Shown piece after piece: positions 59,580 through 64,000 of a stretch of DNA of 64,000 nt. The position numbers were made by a program, and so were the translations under genes. Source of the DNA: Dastarcus helophoroides (taxonomy: Eukaryota > Arthropoda > Insecta > Coleoptera > Bothrideridae); the NCBI GenBank assembly GCA_028583605.1, contig CM053334.1, positions 23,088,226 to 23,152,225 of the forward strand, given 5' to 3'. Position 1 is the stretch's first letter. Each line of letters opens with the position of its first letter. Below the pieces are notes generated by a model. The model worked only from the letters and a program-made list of their open reading frames with translations. It made no database searches and had not been told where the DNA came from.

Positions 59580-60930
59580 CAGAAAAAACAAAGACTTTGA
59601 AAAAAATTCAGGATTTTTGAAAATAACGTTACAAATTACAAAAAAATGTTGAACTTTCTAGGAAACATTCCAAATTTCCGAAAGAAGGTCCAATTTTTAG
59701 AGGAAAATTTAAAAAGTTAAAATTTTTAATAAAACATATTGAAAATAAAAACCTAACCTTTCTTAAAAACTCAAGGAAAGTGCAAAATTCAAAAAAAAAT
59801 CAAAATTTTAAAAAAATTTAATGTTGTGAAAAGACGCAATTTTCAAAAAAAAAATCCAACTCGGAGAAAGAAAAATCGTAAGATTCAGAAGCATTGTTCT
59901 CAAAATTTAAAATTCTGTAAAGATGTTGAATTTAGAAAAAATCTTTTTCCAGGAATCCCCAAAATTATTTTTCGCAACAACAAATTACAAAAAAAAATTG
60001 AAATTTCTAGGAAACATTCCAAATTTCCAAAAGAAGTTCTAATTTTAAGAGGAAAATTTAAAAAATTGAAATTTTCATTAAATCATATTGAAAATAAAAA
60101 CCTCACCTTTCTCAAAAACTCGAGAAATGTGCAAAATTCAAAGAAAAATCATAATTTTCAAAAATCTAATTTTGTGAAAAGACGCAATTTTCAAAAAAAA
60201 ATCCAACTCTGAGAAAGAAAAATCGCAAGATTCAAAAACATTGTTCTCTCAAAATTTATAATTCAGTAAAGATGTTGAATCTACAAAAAATCTTTTTCTC
60301 GAAATCCCTAAAAATATTTTTCGCAACAACAAATTACAAAAAAATATTGAAATTTCTAGGAAACATTCCAAATTTCCAAAAAAAGTTCTAATTTTAAGAG
60401 GAAAATTTAAAAAATTGAAATTTTCATTAAATCATATTGAAAATAAATACCTCACCTTTGTCAAAAACTCGAGAAATGTGCAAAATTAAAAAAAAATCAA
60501 AATTTTCAAAAATCTAATTTTGTGAAAAAACGCAATTTTCAACAAAAAGTCCAACTTTGAGAAAAAAAAATCGCAAGATTCAAAAACATTTTTCTTAAAA
60601 TTTAAAATTCAGTAAAGATGTTGAATTTACAAAAGATCTTTTTGTCGAAATCCTCAAAAATATTTTTCGCAACAACAAATTACAAAAAAATATTGGGATT
60701 TCTAGGAAACATTCCAAATTTCCAAAAGAATGTTTAATTTTAAGAGGAAAATTTAAAAAACTGAAATTTTCAATAAATCATATTGAAAATAAAAACCTTA
60801 CCTTTCTCAAAAACTTCAGAAATTTGCAAATTCAAAAATAAAAATTTTCAAAATTTGTTTTTTGTGGAAAGACGCAATTTTCAAAAAAAAGTCCAACTTT
60901 GAGAAAAAAAAATCGCAAGATTCACGAACC
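59580..60930 (+). repeat. Tandem repeat, ~348-bp unit, about four copies
   Basis: 'gaaaataaaaacct' recurs at 59741, 60091, 60439 (variant) and 60785, with steps of 346-350 bp. Each unit also has 'tttttcgcaacaacaaatta' and 'aggaaacattccaaatttcc'. A partial unit resumes after the insertion, at 61451-61550. Confidence 0.85.
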
Positions 60931-60938
60931 TTATTCTT

Positions 60939-61450
60939 CATGGTACACCCTTATCGGGCTTCAAATATTTAAATTTTTAACACAGTAAATTTTTAACACA
61001 GTAAATTGATTATGAAACGTCTATTCATGTTAAAATTTCTTTATTTTTCTTTTTTTATAATTTATATATTTTTTTTATTTTTAAGTATTTCTTCCTCATT
61101 GTTCCCCTTCCATGTTATGCACTGCTGACGAGCTCAAAGGAGAGCGAAACATCGATGTCCAGTGCTACAACCTTTTTTATGTATTTTTTTATATTTTCCT
61201 AATTTATCAAAAATACAAAATTTTTATTTTTTCCATATCCAATTTTTGGTCTCCTATTTTTCATTATTCCTATTCTATGTAAAATAAACTAACCTCTTAA
61301 TTTTTGAACTGTCATGAAGTGACGTTTTCAATAAATTTAAATATCACGTAGTCGCATTTCAAAAACTGTTTAGAAAATTGTCAACAAACCATAAAAATTT
61401 AAATATTTCCAAACTGGGTCGAAGAAATGTTAAATAAATTGAAAAAAAAC
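60939..61450. mobile_element. Hammerhead-bearing insertion with 19-bp flanking repeat
   Basis: It splits the ~348-bp tandem repeat between 'attcacgaaccttattctt' (60920-60938) and 'attcaagaaccttgttctt' (61451-61469), a 19-bp duplication with two differences. The right half (about 61190-61450) is the complement of the 39847-40195 insertion's body. The left 30 bp match that element's outer end in the opposite sense, so this too is head-to-head, with the ribozyme between the arms. Confidence 0.75.
61119..61165 (+). ncRNA. Complete hammerhead ribozyme, type I
   Basis: All parts are readable. Helix I is GCACTG (61119-61124) with CAGTGC (61160-61165), and beyond a small internal loop GTT pairs with AAC. 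The box is CTGACGA (61125-61131). Helix II is GCTC / GAGC with loop AAAGGA. GAA is followed by helix III ACA / TGT with loop TCGA. The cleavage triplet is GTC, cut expected after C61159. No invariant position is missing. Very short helix III and an open helix I are what Penelope-like hammerheads show. Confidence 0.85.
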
Positions 61451-62650
61451 ATTCAAGAACCTTGTTCTTAAAATTTAAAATTCAGTAAAGATGTTAAATT
61501 TACAAGAAATCTTTTTCCCGAAATCCCCAAAAATATGTTTCGCAACAACAGAAAAGTGAACCTTTTCAGAACCATAAAACCATTTGATCTAAAAGTCGTA
61601 GTTTATTGAAACAGACAAATATTCAAGAAAATGACAAAATTTTGAAACAAATAAACCATATTTGAAAAAGTCCAAAAAGTAGGATTTTGAAAACAAAATC
61701 GAAATATCGAAAAGCACAAATTTTGAGAAGCAGGCGAATTTTAGGTAAAAGACTATTTTAGAAAAATTCAAAATTCTAAAAAAAAAGACGAATTTACCAA
61801 CAAAAAGAAAAAATTTATTGAAATATTAAATATTGGATATTGAAATAAAAATCGAAATTTCCTGAAAAAGGCAAATTTTAGGAAACCAGTCAAAATTTCT
61901 AAAAAAATCAGAATTTAAAAGATCGAAATCCTTAGTAAATGTCCAAAAAAATACGGAATTTGAAAAAAAAATTAGAGAAAAGTTTGAAATGGACAAAAAA
62001 TTGTCCGAAGAAAGTCAAATTAAAAATAAAGTCAAAAAAATAGTCGAAACCTTGAGAAAAAGCCGATTTTGTAAGAGAAATTTTGCAAAAAAGATCTTAC
62101 TTTTGAGAAAAAGCATTTAACCTTAGTAAAACTTCGAAATTCAAAAAAAAGGTAAATTTTAAGAGAAAAATCAAATATTTATTTTCTCTGGACTCTCTGG
62201 AAGAGTCAGAGGAACTCAGGCTCCCTACCTTGCCTCAACAGGCGTCAGAAAATGTCAAATATTGTGAAAACACATCGAAATTTTGACAAACAAGTTGAAA
62301 CCACCAGAAATTTGAATTAAAAAGGAGTTGAAATTCACAAAGAAATTTTTATCCTTTCACAAACATTTTAAATTTCTAAAAAATATAACTTTTTGTCAAA
62401 AGATTGACCAGACTTCGAAAAAACACAAATTGTTTATAAACAAGCGAAAATTTTCAGAATCAAATAACGGCGTAGTTTTCAGGAAAAGTCAAACTTCGAG
62501 AAATGACGAAATTTCGGAAAAAAAACGAAGAAGTTTTAAATTCAAAATTTTGACAGTCATCTTTCATAAAAGAAGGGTAAATTTTATGAATAAATGCATA
62601 ATTTTAAATAAAAAAGTCAAATTTTGTAAAAAAATATACAAAATTTGGGA

Positions 62651-63195
62651 AAAAGGAAGACATTTCGAAAAAATCTTTCAAGGAAAGGGTGAATTCTGAA
62701 GAATTAAAAAGTCCTCCAATTGAATACATACAAATTTTCCGTTTACTGCATGAACCTTTCTTAGCTTCAAAGAACAAAAATAATATGTTAATTGTAGAAA
62801 TTTATCAACAAATCTGGTCGAAATCATATAAAAAAACTCGAAATTTGGATAAAAGTATGTTTATTCTGAATTTTTTTGTTTTCTGTTGCATTATTCCCAT
62901 GTAGGCATTCAATTTTTCGTTTTTTTTCTAAAATTTTAGCTTTAATTTCAAATTTTCTATTTTTCGAAAAATTTAAACTTTAAGGTAATTTTTTTATCCA
63001 AACTGCAACTCGCAGATTCGAAAATTTTGGTTTCATGTCAAAAAAACCCTCTTATAAAGACAATTTTCAACATTTCAAGAAAAAAAAAGGTAGACATTTC
63101 GAAAAAATCTTTCAAGGAAGGGTGAATTCTGAAGAATTGGAAAGTCCTCCAATTGAATACATACAAATTTTCAGTTTGCTGTATGAAGCAGGGGG
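62651..63195 (+). repeat. Direct repeat, ~110 bp, 435 bp apart
   Basis: 'agacatttcgaaaaaatctt', 'gggtgaattctgaagaatt' and 'tcctccaattgaatacatac' occur in the same order at 62658-62760 and 63091-63195 with few differences. After the second copy the sequence turns GC-richer ('gcagggggtgcaagcgcccc'). Confidence 0.8.
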
Positions 63196-63239
63196 TGCAA
63201 GCGCCCCAGCATTAAACAAGGATAGGTTGTAATTTTTGA

Positions 63240-64000
63240 AAAAAAAAATCAAGGAATATTTTAATTCGACAATTGAACTCTAGTATAGCTGACAGTGTCC
63301 TGTGTAGATTTTTTTGTCGTTTAGAATTTCACACGATGATGTAATGAGCGAAACGTCGAATACTTTAAATACAGCCTTTGACAGAGCCCAAGTAGCCTTC
63401 TCTGTCTCACTTTTGTCATGAATATAATGCACTGAATAATCAAAAGGATTCTTCCATGCGTAACGTACGTTTATCCTCGTGAAAAATATATAGTTCGTAT
63501 TCACGTAAAAAAGGGTAGAATCCGGCCCTGAATAATAAGCAAGATGCGGGCTTCTACCCCTTTCGCTTTTGTTTTAACTGCTCTGTTTAAAGAGACACAT
63601 TAAGAGTGAAATCACCCTTCAGAGAAACGTAAATTCTAATACATTTGGCAGCAAAGGGTGATTTTTTGGTTCAATTATTGTTATTAGACCATCCGAATTT
63701 TGAAAGGGTTGATGGAATTGTACTTTTAAATTATGTGCGGAAAGTATCTTTTATAATAATTAATGCCCGTCCTACTTTAATTCACCTTATCTAACTCCAC
63801 ACCTCGACAGCCGCAAATTTCGGTCGAAAGTCGTAGAGATTATCTCAATAAAAATTGAATATGTGCCGAAGGATAACTGAATTATTGACTGATATGCTAG
63901 AAATATTTTTAAAACGTAATTTAGCCTCAACTTATGTAAAATAAATAATGTAACAAAAAATAAAAAGAATAGAATGTAAAAAAAGCCCAAATTTTTAAGT
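63240..64000. other. Unique-looking DNA with cgaaacgtcgaa motif
   Basis: 63334-63372 reads 'cgatgatgtaatgagcgaaa' then 'cgtcgaatacttt' and, slightly later, 'cctttgacagagcccaa'. This parallels 11623-11680 ('gacgaaacgtcgaacacttt', 'ctttgacacggtccaa'). Both are probably ends of one decayed element. A 74-codon minus frame (63280-63504) is unassigned. 63505-64000 holds nothing I recognise. Confidence 0.4.

Larger units (their letters stand above)
59060..62690. repeat. A-rich array
   Basis: Degenerate 'gaaattttgaaaaa' repeats with no gene. Interrupted by 60939-61450 and by a GC-richer spot at 62190-62250 that shares 'gcgtcagaaaatgtc'-like wording with 10950-10970. Confidence 0.7.

Noticed and set aside
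59580..60930. Regularly spaced repeat that might be a CRISPR array
   Set aside because: Unit is ~348 bp with no conserved short repeat and unique spacers, and the genome is eukaryotic.
1..64000. Reverse transcriptase or GIY-YIG gene that could drive the ribozyme insertions
   Set aside because: Looked for in the long frames; none carries RT or nuclease motifs, so the driving element is not in this window.

Overview
This window looks like a repeat-dominated stretch of an AT-rich arthropod, probably insect, nuclear genome. The evidence is a mariner-type DNA transposon, an LTR retrotransposon with a solo LTR, a 2.6-kb DNA transposon carrying a zinc-finger protein, hAT-like ends and many foldback repeats. 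There is no operon structure and no bacterial or viral gene set. I found no host gene I could support. The only long intact reading frame (48016-49845) lies between inverted repeats and so belongs to a transposon.

Layout. 1-800 and 2930-7460 hold complex repeats marked by a 'caggagactg' motif. 840-1088 is a small foldback insertion. 7461-9380 is unique-looking DNA with a strong hairpin. 9383-24476 is a nested mosaic of A- or T-skewed degenerate arrays, a hAT-like element (11968-15738), a 3' LTR with retroelement relics (16187-16870), a MITE (17426-17584) and unique-looking DNA (19451-21350). 24810-26977 is a solo LTR with 'atat' target duplications, itself hit by two mariner copies. 29629-38222 is a large inverted repeat with arms of 2.7 and 3.1 kb, a tRNA-like sequence in each arm, and nested foldbacks. 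39632-47270 and 51066-57475 are two inverted copies of one long low-complexity element, placed on either side of the 47423-50040 transposon. 57474-57580 is an 89 to 107-nt hairpin. 58807-63240 is another A-rich array with a ~348-bp tandem repeat and insertions.

Most interesting system. Several short insertions share one plan: two unequal units joined head to head, flanked by direct repeats of about 10-23 bp, with a hammerhead-ribozyme core near the junction. The best copy (61119-61165) has all three helices, the CTGANGA and GAAA core and a GTC cleavage triplet. A second family (34293-34357, 34672-34736, 46321-46385, 46394-46458) has helices I, II and a very short III. A third (992-1020, 13484-13512) is a variant. 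Long variable target duplications, inverted 5' copies and small type I hammerheads are together known from Penelope-like retroelements and their non-autonomous relatives. No reverse transcriptase is visible here, so that assignment is inference.

A second theme is the low-complexity fraction: about half the window consists of degenerate 'cgaaatttt'-type arrays. They are strongly strand-asymmetric, flip sharply from T-rich to A-rich, and contain higher-order tandem units of about 350, 510, 570, 800 and 900 bp.
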